Part shown: positions 1-6,399 of the stretch, piece by piece
Layout: every line of letters begins with the position of its first letter
Numbering within the stretch: the first letter of the stretch is position 1
NCBI GenBank assembly: GCA_020846575.1
Contig: JADLDQ010000182.1
Location: 1 to 21,884, forward strand
DNA: 21,884 bases
Direction: 5' to 3'
From: Burkholderiales bacterium
GTDB lineage: Bacteria > Pseudomonadota > Gammaproteobacteria > Burkholderiales > SG8-39
Made by a program: the position numbers and the translations under genes
The notes under the pieces: generated by a model
The model's input: the letters and a program-made list of their open reading frames with translations, nothing else
The model's database searches: none
What the model was told of the DNA's origin: nothing

Positions 1-142
1 ACCAGAGCTCGGTGAAGATGCGGCTGGGCGAGGAGAAAAAGCGCACGTCCAGCCACGCGACGCGCGCCGCCACTTCCCAGAGCGCGAACAGGACCACGGG
101 CGTGAGAATCGAGATGCCCAGGTTGAGGCTCGACCTGCTCAT
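1..142 (-). CDS. ABC transporter permease, NitT/TauT type (N-terminus only)
   Basis: This is a partial gene: only the first 47 codons lie in the window and the rest runs off the left edge. The start ATG at 142 overlaps the stop of the ABC ATPase gene in an ATGA arrangement, so the two are probably translationally coupled. The peptide begins MSRSSLNLGI, has one hydrophobic segment at about residues 8-28, and continues into FFSSPSRIFTELW. That phrase (a conserved F-x-x-P followed by a short helix) is typical of the N-terminus of SsuC/TauC-like permeases. As the inner-membrane partner of the neighbouring ATPase it would form the channel of an importer for a small organic substrate. The substrate-binding protein is not visible here. 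The family call rests on context plus this short N-terminus. Confidence 0.7.
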   Translation of the reverse strand, partial: MSRSSLNLGISILTPVVLFALWEVAARVAWLDVRFFSSPSRIFTELW

Positions 143-978
143 GCGCCGCTCGCCCTTTGCTCCACGGCCGTCGCGAGAACCTCACTGCGCAGCTCAGCCC
201 AGATGCCGGCGAACAGTTCCCCGTAGAGGGGGCTTGAGCGCACGCGCGAGACCTCCCTGGGGCGCGGGAAATGGCGGGAGATATCGACCAGGCGCTTCAC
301 CCGGCCCGGGCGGGCGCTCATCACCAGCACGCGGTCGGCGAGCAGGATCGCCTCGTCGATCGAATGCGTGACGTACAGCACCGTCTTGCCGGAAGCCTCC
401 CAGATGCGCAGCAGCTCGGCCTGCAGGATGAGTTTGTTCTGCTCGTCGAGCGCCGCGAACGGTTCGTCCATCAGCAGGATCTCGGGGTCGTTCGCGAACG
501 CGCGCGCCAGCGCCACCCGCTGCTTCATGCCGCCGGAGAGCTGGTGCGGCAGCGCGTCCTCGAAACCCTTGAGTCCCGCCTTTTCCAGGATCGGCTGGAC
601 GCTCGCGTAGCGCTCCTGCCGCGAGATGCCGCGCGCCTTGAGTCCGAAGGCCGCGTTGTCGCGCACACTCATCCAGGGAAAGATGGACTCCTGCTGGAAG
701 ACCATGGCGTTCAACGGCCGGGAAGAATCGCGATCGCGCGCGATCTCGACCGATCCGCCGCTGTGCTGTTCCAGGCCCGCGACGATCCGCAGCAGGGTCG
801 TCTTGCCGCAGCCCGAAGGGCCGACGATGGCGAGGAACTCCCCCGGCGCGATGTCTATGCTGACGCCCGCGAGCGCCTCGAACGAGCGCTGCTTGAGCGC
901 AAACCGGCGCCGCAGATCGCGCACCCGGACCTTGGCCGGAAGCGCAGGCGGGGCGATATCCGCGCTAACGGCCGCCAT
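139..978 (-). CDS. ABC transporter ATP-binding protein, NitT/TauT (SsuB/TauB-like) family
   Basis: This 279-residue ATPase subunit of an importer has every nucleotide-binding motif: Walker A GPSGCGKTT (residues 53-61), Q-loop around Q95, signature LSGGMKQ (147-153), Walker B ILLMDEP (167-173) and the switch histidine in YVTHSIDEA (H205). The length and the VFQQESIFPWMSV segment after the Q-loop fit nitrate/sulfonate/taurine-type ATPases, a family also common beside aromatic catabolic genes. Its start overlaps the end of the dioxygenase gene by 14 bases, and its stop overlaps the permease start by 4 bases, so it is the penultimate visible gene of the catabolic operon. The likely role is to energise uptake of the compound the operon degrades, or of a breakdown product. 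The substrate is unknown. Confidence 0.93.
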   Translation of the reverse strand: MAAVSADIAPPALPAKVRVRDLRRRFALKQRSFEALAGVSIDIAPGEFLAIVGPSGCGKTTLLRIVAGLEQHSGGSVEIARDRDSSRPLNAMVFQQESIFPWMSVRDNAAFGLKARGISRQERYASVQPILEKAGLKGFEDALPHQLSGGMKQRVALARAFANDPEILLMDEPFAALDEQNKLILQAELLRIWEASGKTVLYVTHSIDEAILLADRVLVMSARPGRVKRLVDISRHFPRPREVSRVRSSPLYGELFAGIWAELRSEVLATAVEQRASGA

Positions 979-1909
979 CTTGCCAGTACGCGAAACCCAC
1001 GCCGGTGATCACGTGGTGGATGGGCATGTAATCGACGATGGTGGCCTTGGTGCTTCCCATCGCGCCGCCGACCACCAGCCAGTTGCGCACCTCGCCCGTG
1101 CCGCCGTGCAGGGTGTCGGACCTGAAGGTGAAAAGCCCTTCCAGACACTGCGGTTCGCCGTCCTCGAACGCCTGGAGGATGGAGCGGTCGAGCGGTTCGT
1201 CGACCCACCCGGCGCGCGGGCCTCGCGGGTCGTGCGAGAGGCCCCCGGTGCCGAAGATGGCGATGCGCTCGGGGCGCTTCGCGCAGATTTCGGCGATCGC
1301 GCGGCCGAGCGCCAGGCAGCGCCGCGCCGTGGGCAGCGGCTCGAAATAGCAGTTCAGCCAGATGAGCACCGCGGGGATATCGAGCGCCGGCATGATCTTC
1401 GGCGCGGTGCGCGAGAAGCCGTGACCCATGCCGCGGTCGCGCGGCCCGATCGAACGCGTTTCGGGGGTGCGCGTGATCGCGATGTCGAAGTCGCGCCGCA
1501 CCAGCGCCGCGGCGATGTGCTCGGCGAGTTCGCGGTGGCATTTCACCTCCACGCGCGGCGCCCCGGTCGGGTCTTCCGAAGGACCCTTGAGAGTGAGCGT
1601 GCCGCTGCCCTTGTCGCCGGTGAACAAGGCGATGCTCGGCTGGCACAGGTTCTCGTCGTACATCTCGTTATGGTCGTCGGTGACCATCACGATCGCTTCC
1701 GGCCGGTACTCGGCGAGCTTCGCCCGCAGCACTTCGAAGCCGGCGTCGATGCGTGCCTTGTAGGCGCGGCGCACCTCGAGCGTCTCCCTGCCCGCGGCGA
1801 GCGGCTGCGGCACGTCGAGGATCGCCGCGTTGTAGCGGTTATCCCACTCCTCCGCCGGCAGGAACACGTTCGGCGAGTGCGAGCAGGCAAGTCCGAGGCC
1901 GATGGGCAT
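965..1909 (-). CDS. LigB-family class III extradiol ring-cleavage dioxygenase, catalytic subunit
   Basis: This 314-residue non-haem Fe(II) dioxygenase opens a dihydroxylated or amino-hydroxylated aromatic ring next to a hydroxyl group. The N-terminus has the SHSP motif with the metal-ligand histidine (H11). A second histidine is in VTDDHNEMYDEN (H80), the catalytic histidine is in GTGGLSHDPRG (H226), and E273 (GTGEVRNWL) lies 47 residues further on, the same spacing as H195/E242 of Sphingomonas LigB. The start at 1909 is chosen because TAGGAG lies 6 bases upstream; the longer reading back to 2038 only adds out-of-frame sequence of the RidA gene. That SD is fused to the RidA stop codon, 8 bases away. 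No separate LigA-like small subunit is seen, as in gallate and 2-aminophenol dioxygenases. The substrate is unknown. Confidence 0.9.
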   Translation of the reverse strand: MPIGLGLACSHSPNVFLPAEEWDNRYNAAILDVPQPLAAGRETLEVRRAYKARIDAGFEVLRAKLAEYRPEAIVMVTDDHNEMYDENLCQPSIALFTGDKGSGTLTLKGPSEDPTGAPRVEVKCHRELAEHIAAALVRRDFDIAITRTPETRSIGPRDRGMGHGFSRTAPKIMPALDIPAVLIWLNCYFEPLPTARRCLALGRAIAEICAKRPERIAIFGTGGLSHDPRGPRAGWVDEPLDRSILQAFEDGEPQCLEGLFTFRSDTLHGGTGEVRNWLVVGGAMGSTKATIVDYMPIHHVITGVGFAYWQDGGR

Positions 1910-1917
1910 GGCGTCTC

Positions 1918-2319
1918 CTACGGCGCGAGGGCGATGACCTCGAGGGCGTAGTGCGCCTTGCCTCCCGGCGCGGCGTTGGCGTCGGCGACGCCGACCGCGA
2001 TGCGCGCCGGCGGATCCACCGGGAAGAACTCCATCCACGCCTGGTGGAATTCCCTGCGGCGCTCCAGGTCGTGCAGGTAGAGCGTCACCTTGACCACGTG
2101 CCGCAGCGTCGCGCCGGAGGCCGCGAGCACCGCTTCGAGGTTGCGCAGGGCGAGCCGCGCCTGCTCGAGCGGGTCCTCCGGGATGCGGTCGGTCTTCGGA
2201 TCGCGGCCGCGGATGGCCGACAGGAACAGGAACCCGCCCGCCTTCACCCCGGGCACCATGCCTTCCATGCGCCCGGGCGCATCGGGTCCCTGGGGCATCG
2301 ATTGCCGGTCCAGGCTCAT
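1918..2319 (-). CDS. RidA/YjgF/YER057c/UK114 family protein, possible enamine/imine deaminase
   Basis: This 133-residue protein has the RidA fold pattern: GFLFLSAIRGRDPKT, LRNLEAVLAASGATLRHVVKVTLYL and the C-terminal PPARIAVGV segment carrying the conserved arginine of the inter-subunit active site. RidA proteins are cytosolic trimers that hydrolyse reactive enamines and imines; some members are 2-aminomuconate deaminases of 2-aminophenol-type pathways. Lying directly before a LigB-type dioxygenase, it is more likely a pathway enzyme than the housekeeping copy (inference). The start at 2319 has GAGGAAC about 5 bases upstream, and that SD overlaps the stop of the preceding micro-ORF. There is an N-terminal extension of about 20 residues compared with compact RidA proteins. 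Confidence 0.88.
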   Translation of the reverse strand: MSLDRQSMPQGPDAPGRMEGMVPGVKAGGFLFLSAIRGRDPKTDRIPEDPLEQARLALRNLEAVLAASGATLRHVVKVTLYLHDLERRREFHQAWMEFFPVDPPARIAVGVADANAAPGGKAHYALEVIALAP

Positions 2320-2328
2320 TTCAGTTCC

Positions 2329-2403
2329 TCACGCTACGAGGGGGCACAGCCCCCTCGTGCTCCCCGATATCGGGGAAAGCGCGGCCTGCGGCATCGCTTT
2401 CAT
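2329..2403 (-). CDS. micro-ORF 2 (24 codons) within the second repeat unit
   Basis: This tiny reading frame begins MKAMPQAALSPISGST and ends LCPLVA. Its ATG overlaps the stop of micro-ORF 1 (AAATGA), and its own stop TGA is fused to the SD (TGAGGAAC) of the RidA gene 9 bases downstream. It is homologous at protein and DNA level to micro-ORF 1, sharing the MKA, AALSP and GST positions, but has a shorter hairpin region. An SD-like GGAGAAC lies just upstream inside micro-ORF 1. It may be translated mainly to carry ribosomes across the repeat. No function for the peptide is proposed. Confidence 0.45.
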   Translation of the reverse strand: MKAMPQAALSPISGSTRGLCPLVA

Positions 2404-2501
2404 TTCAGTTCTCCACGCCGCCAGGGGGAAGCGCCGCTTGGCGGCGCCCCCTCCGTGCTCCCCGGCATCGGGGAGAGCGCCGCATGCGCAATCGCCTTCA
2501 T
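2400..2501 (-). CDS. micro-ORF 1 (33 codons) within the first repeat unit
   Basis: This short frame begins MKAIAHAALSPMPGST and ends SPWRRGELK. Its ATG overlaps the stop codon of the upstream alpha/beta hydrolase (GGATGA), and its stop overlaps the start of micro-ORF 2 (AAATGA). Its last codons contain GGAGAAC, which can serve as the SD of micro-ORF 2. It parallels micro-ORF 2 closely, so the frame has been duplicated together with its start and stop overlaps. It may be a genuine small peptide, or a frame kept open only to preserve translational coupling between hydrolase and RidA. Confidence 0.45.
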   Translation of the reverse strand: MKAIAHAALSPMPGSTEGAPPSGASPWRRGELK

Positions 2502-3361
2502 CCCAGCAGGAACTCGCGGATGATCTTCACCGACTCGTCGGGCTTGTCCGTCTGCACCTGGTGGCCGGCGCCCGGCACCCAGTGGAACTTCACGTCGGGC
2601 AGCAGCTTCTCGATCTGGCGGCCGGTCTCGGGGACGGCGAAGGGGTCGCTGTCGCCCCACAGGAAGATGGTCGGAATCTGTTTCGTGATCAGCGGCAGGG
2701 ACTCCTTCATGTCGGTGCGGTACCTCAGGATCGGGTCCTCGCGCGCCGCGGCGATCGCCTTTGCCAGGTTCTGGAACGATTCCAGCGCGCCGGGTCGCGT
2801 CGCCGCCGCCTGGCGCTCGTCGATCAGAGTCTCGGTGATGCGCGCCTTGTCGATGATCAACGCCTCGAGCAGTCTCCTCATCGCCTCGCGCGTGCCGTCG
2901 TAGCCGCCAAGCGCCTTCATGGCCGCGTTCGGCGCCTGGCTGATGCCCATGGCGTTGCCGATGGTGAGCGAGCTCACCAGGACCATCTTCTCGATCCGCC
3001 TGGGATAGAGCATGGCGTAGTGCGCTGCGCACCACGCGCCCTGGGAGTTGCCGAGGATGGAAAACCTGTCCAGGCACAGCGCATCGACGACATCCGCGAG
3101 GTGCTGCGTGCGGCTGATGAGCCCGTAGGGCGCCGGCGCGTAGGGGTCGGTCAGCCCGAAGCCTCCGATGGAATCGGGTGCGATCACGCGGAACTCGCCG
3201 GCAAGGCGTTCCATCGCCGCTCCCATGCCGGCCAGACCCGAGGAACCCGCGCCGCCGCCGTGCAGCGCGACCAGCACCGGGCCGCCGCCGCCGGACTCCG
3301 TATAGTGGGTCCTGACACCGTTGGCCAGTACCCAGCGCGAGCGAAGTCTTGAATCCGCCAT
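2498..3361 (-). CDS. Alpha/beta hydrolase, meta-cleavage-product (C-C bond) hydrolase type
   Basis: This 287-residue cytosolic hydrolase has the catalytic triad visible: nucleophile S106 in GNSQGA, acid D239 in WGDSDPF, and H267 in GAGHQVQ. The oxyanion-hole motif LHGGGAGSSG (residues 33-42) is the HGGGxG form of BphD/HsaD/DmpD-like enzymes that cleave C-C bonds in ring-opened dienones. This suits a product of the LigB-type dioxygenase three genes downstream. GAGGAGA lies 6 bases before the ATG at 3361, supporting this start. The gene follows the dienelactone-hydrolase-like gene by 27 bases and overlaps micro-ORF 1 at its stop. It could instead be an ester or enol-lactone hydrolase; the family call is firm, the substrate is not. 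Confidence 0.88.
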   Translation of the reverse strand: MADSRLRSRWVLANGVRTHYTESGGGGPVLVALHGGGAGSSGLAGMGAAMERLAGEFRVIAPDSIGGFGLTDPYAPAPYGLISRTQHLADVVDALCLDRFSILGNSQGAWCAAHYAMLYPRRIEKMVLVSSLTIGNAMGISQAPNAAMKALGGYDGTREAMRRLLEALIIDKARITETLIDERQAAATRPGALESFQNLAKAIAAAREDPILRYRTDMKESLPLITKQIPTIFLWGDSDPFAVPETGRQIEKLLPDVKFHWVPGAGHQVQTDKPDESVKIIREFLLG

Positions 3362-3388
3362 CGGTTTCTCCTCGTCTGTCCAGGTTGT

Positions 3389-4198
3389 TCAGCCCGCGGC
3401 CGGCGCCGAGGGAACGCTCAGGTACCGTCCCAGGAACTCCAGCGTGCGCTGCCAGCTGAGCGCGGCGGCTTGCGCGTGGTACTGCGGGTGACTGTCGTCG
3501 TGAAAGGCGTGATCCGCGCCGGGATAGGTCTGGAACTCGACGTGCCGGCCGGACTTCTTCATCGCCTCCACCATGGCCCTGGCGCCATCCAGGGGCACGA
3601 AGCGGTCAGCCTCGCCGTGATGGACCAGGATCGGGCACTGCAGCCTCGCCGCGCCCGCAATGCGCTCGAGCGGCCTGCCGTCGGGCCGCGCCGCCGCCTC
3701 GACGCTCGAGGCGCCGTAGTAGACCACCGCCGCCTGTATGTTGCGACTGCGACCGCAGACCCAGGAATAGAGCGTCCCGCCCCCCGAGCAGTAGCCGATG
3801 GCGCCCATGCGCCCGGCGTCCACCCCAGGCTGCGACGCGAGCCAGTCGGCCCCGGCCTGCAGGTCGGGCACGAACTGTTCGTCGAGGGTGGCGAGGCTCG
3901 CCTTGATGCGGCGCTCCTCGGGCGAGGCGAAGTCGCGTGGCGAGATGCCGCCGATGCGGCTGTAGGGGTCGACGGTGACGGCCGCGTAGCCCGCCTTGGC
4001 GAGCCGCCGGGTCACATCCTGGCGATACTCGATGACCCCAAGGTTCTCGGGCGCCATGACCAGACCGGGCAGGTTGGTCCCCCCCTTGGGTCTCGCGAAA
4101 TAGCCACGGATGTCGGTCGCGCCGCTCCTGAAGACGACCCAGCCGCATTCGAGGTCTTTCTCCCATCGGGGCGGCAGGGGCAGGATGTGCTCAGGCAT
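3389..4198 (-). CDS. Dienelactone hydrolase family protein
   Basis: This 269-residue alpha/beta hydrolase of the DLH family has a cysteine nucleophile, C137 in GYCSGGG, with E51 (PENLGV), D198 (HHGEADRF) and H230 (GADHAFHDD) in the expected places. DLH enzymes hydrolyse lactones formed during chlorocatechol or hydroxymuconate degradation; others act on varied esters and lactones. A C-terminal region rich in H and Y (HDDSHPQYHAQAAA) is typical of this subgroup. The start overlaps the end of the HyuB-like gene by 8 bases, so translation is coupled; the purine-rich GGAGATC just before the ATG lies inside that gene. There is no signal peptide, so it is cytosolic. With the next hydrolase it likely processes ring-opened or lactone intermediates. 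Confidence 0.9.
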   Translation of the reverse strand: MPEHILPLPPRWEKDLECGWVVFRSGATDIRGYFARPKGGTNLPGLVMAPENLGVIEYRQDVTRRLAKAGYAAVTVDPYSRIGGISPRDFASPEERRIKASLATLDEQFVPDLQAGADWLASQPGVDAGRMGAIGYCSGGGTLYSWVCGRSRNIQAAVVYYGASSVEAAARPDGRPLERIAGAARLQCPILVHHGEADRFVPLDGARAMVEAMKKSGRHVEFQTYPGADHAFHDDSHPQYHAQAAALSWQRTLEFLGRYLSVPSAPAAG

Positions 4199-6398
4199 GG
4201 AAGATCTCCATATCGAACAGCGGTTCTTCGTCCTTGCGCTTCACCTCGACCCAGTGCAGGCGCGCGCAGGCGGGACAGGCGTAGCGCACGGCCTCGAGTT
4301 CCGCGTGCATCGCAATGCGCGGGCCGAGCTGTGCTGCGGTCGCGCTCGCCCGGCGCGCGTAGAGCTTCCAGTTCTCGTTCGCCGGCGCGATGGCGTGGCC
4401 GCAGTCGCACACGAGGTAGGCGCCGCCGGCCATGCGCTCGATCTTAGCGCGGTCGCCCCAGAGCGACAGGGTTTCAGCGCCGCCGGACAGAAGCGCTGGC
4501 GGGCTCTCGAGCGTCTTGTGCCGGGGCCAGGACAGGCGCTGCGCGCGTATGGCGGCACGGCGCGCGCCGGTCGCCGCGGCATCCACCGAGCCGTCCTCAT
4601 CGATCACCACGCCGTAGGCTTCGCTCGCCATTTCCCGGGAGACCGCGTTCCAGCGCACGTCCTCGGCCACCAGCGCCGGGTCGCGCTCGACCGGGTCGCC
4701 CCATCCGCCGCCCGCGGACGGCGCGCACTCGTGAAAGTCCTGGTCGCTGAAGTCGACCGCCCCGCGGACCTTGGCGGGGAGCGGTTCGAACTGCCCCTCG
4801 ATGGCGGCGGTGTCGTAAGGAATTCGCCCCGACTCCAGCATACGGCGGGCGCTCGAATGACGCAGCAGCCGGCGCGTGTTGCACGCAGCCGGGTAACCGC
4901 CGAAGAGCCCGGTCGAGATCGGCGACTCGTAGCAGTGGCAGGCGAAGTGCGCCTGCATCATCTTCACCTGGTGCAGCAGGTAGGCATGGCCGACCGAGAC
5001 GCCGCCGCGGTACCGTCCCGGGCCGCCGGTATCGGGTATGAACTTGCGGTACAGGTACAGCAGCGGTGCGTGCGATTCGTTGCGCTCCACGTTCTGCAGC
5101 CGGATCGCCGGGATGTGGCGGTGGCCCTGCGGTGAAAGGCCGTCGTGGTCGTGGTAGGCGCCGCCGCCGACGTAGATCTGGTCGAGCGTGCTGCCGGCGG
5201 TGCGCTCGCCGTGCTGGTTGGTGCCGGTGACGTTGAAGCCGTCGGGGCCGCCGTTGGGCGCCGCCTGCGCCTCGGCGATGTACCGGGGATGCGTGGCCAC
5301 CATGAGCGACAGCGCCTCGGTCACCACCATCTCGACGATCCACATGGCCCCGAGCGGCCCCTGGCTGACCGGCGCGGGGAACTTCGCCGACACCATCGAG
5401 CCGGGCCGGGCGATGACTTCCATCGGGCGGAACACGCCCTCGTTCCAGGGCAGGTCGTAGGCGAGGATGGGCAGCAGCCCCGCGCGCAGCCCCGCGAGCA
5501 GGCCCGATTCGGTGCAGTTCATGAAGCGCGCGACCTGGTCGGCCGACTTCGAGAAATCGAGCGTGAGCCGATCGCCCGTCTTGGTCGCCTCCACGTGGAT
5601 GCGGTAGAGCCGGTTCTCGTAGCCGTCGTGGTCGAGGTACTTCTGCGAGCGGTACACCCCGTCGGGCAGTTCGGCGAGCCGCGCGCGCACCGCGCGCTCG
5701 GCGGCGTCGATGGCCCCGTCGATCACCGACAGCACGGTGTCGATGCCGTACTGCGCGATGGTCTCCTCCAGCCGGCGCAGCGCGACGCGGTTGGCTGCGA
5801 TCATGCCGCGGAAGTCGAGCGCGAGGTTCTGCGACATGCGCGACATGCCCAGCACCACGGACATGATGTCGCTGCGGATCTCGTCGTTCTCCACCACGCG
5901 CACCGGCGAAATCAGCATGCCTTCCTGGTAGACCTCGGTCGCCGCGGCGCCCATCGCACCGCCCACGTCGAGCTGGTGGGCGCACACGCCGATCCAGGCG
6001 TAGAGCTTCCCGTCGTGGAAGGCCGGCGCGACCATGCCGAAGTCCGGCTGGTGCAGCGCGCCCTTGTAGGGGTTGTTCACCAGGAACATGTCGCCCGGCC
6101 GGATCCCGGGGTTCACCGAGCAGTCCTCGATGATGTGCTTGATCATCTCGGCGACCGACGCGGCGTGGAACAGTACGGTCTTGCCCATGGTGGCGATCTC
6201 GCCGCGGGCGCGGAAGATGCCCGTGTTGAAGTCCGAGGCGTCGTTGACGAGCGGCGAGCCCGAAATGGCCGAGAGCGTGGCGGCCTGCTCCTCGCTGATG
6301 GAGATCAGGCGGTGGTGCACCACCTCGAAGGTTACCGGGTCGACGGCCACGCGTTCGTAATCGTAGACCTGCGGCGCAAACGTCCTGGTATCGCCCAT
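4191..6398 (-). CDS. HyuB-family (hydantoinase B/oxoprolinase) subunit fused to an acetone-carboxylase-gamma-like zinc domain
   Basis: This 735-residue protein has a HyuB domain over about residues 15-560 (DPVTFEVVHHRL near the N-terminus, GDMFLVNNPYKGALHQPDF, FRGMIAANR, GGPGRYRGG, SAGGGWGDP). The family comprises ATP-dependent N-methylhydantoinases and 5-oxoprolinases, and the catalytic subunits of acetone and acetophenone carboxylases. The C-terminal part carries CDCGH (C664, C666), then NWKLYA, then CPAC (C708, C711) and a PLFDMEIF end. This matches the cysteine pattern and NWK context of the separate gamma subunit of acetone carboxylase, so a fused gamma domain is likely. An SD-like GGAAAGG precedes the ATG; the HyuA-like stop is one base away. 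It probably pairs with HyuA as a cytosolic ATP-dependent carboxylase or amidohydrolase. Confidence 0.9.
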   Translation of the reverse strand: MGDTRTFAPQVYDYERVAVDPVTFEVVHHRLISISEEQAATLSAISGSPLVNDASDFNTGIFRARGEIATMGKTVLFHAASVAEMIKHIIEDCSVNPGIRPGDMFLVNNPYKGALHQPDFGMVAPAFHDGKLYAWIGVCAHQLDVGGAMGAAATEVYQEGMLISPVRVVENDEIRSDIMSVVLGMSRMSQNLALDFRGMIAANRVALRRLEETIAQYGIDTVLSVIDGAIDAAERAVRARLAELPDGVYRSQKYLDHDGYENRLYRIHVEATKTGDRLTLDFSKSADQVARFMNCTESGLLAGLRAGLLPILAYDLPWNEGVFRPMEVIARPGSMVSAKFPAPVSQGPLGAMWIVEMVVTEALSLMVATHPRYIAEAQAAPNGGPDGFNVTGTNQHGERTAGSTLDQIYVGGGAYHDHDGLSPQGHRHIPAIRLQNVERNESHAPLLYLYRKFIPDTGGPGRYRGGVSVGHAYLLHQVKMMQAHFACHCYESPISTGLFGGYPAACNTRRLLRHSSARRMLESGRIPYDTAAIEGQFEPLPAKVRGAVDFSDQDFHECAPSAGGGWGDPVERDPALVAEDVRWNAVSREMASEAYGVVIDEDGSVDAAATGARRAAIRAQRLSWPRHKTLESPPALLSGGAETLSLWGDRAKIERMAGGAYLVCDCGHAIAPANENWKLYARRASATAAQLGPRIAMHAELEAVRYACPACARLHWVEVKRKDEEPLFDMEIFHA

Positions 6399-6399
6399 G

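Larger units (their letters stand above)
2320..2501 (-). repeat. Two tandem REP-like hairpin repeat units between hydrolase and ridA-like genes
   Basis: Two related units fill the whole gap: 2404-2501 (98 bp) and 2320-2403 (84 bp). Each has two hairpins. One is CCCCG-GCAT-CGGGG (first unit) or the perfect palindrome CCCCGATATCGGGG at 2362-2375 (second unit). The other is GC-rich: GGCGGCGCCCCC pairing with GGGGGAAGCGCCG, imperfectly, in the first unit, and CGAGGGGGC-ACA-GCCCCCTCG (2337-2357) in the second. The hairpin sequences differ but the pairing is kept, so the structure appears to be under selection or copied as a structure. Each unit starts at an ATG and ends with an SD-like GGAGAACTGAA or GAGGAACTGAA followed by the next ATG. 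No other copy was noticed in this window. Confidence 0.8.

Noticed and set aside
965..2038. Longer N-terminus for the LigB-type dioxygenase
   Set aside because: The added residues are an out-of-frame reading of the RidA gene; the SHSP-type start at 1909 has an SD.
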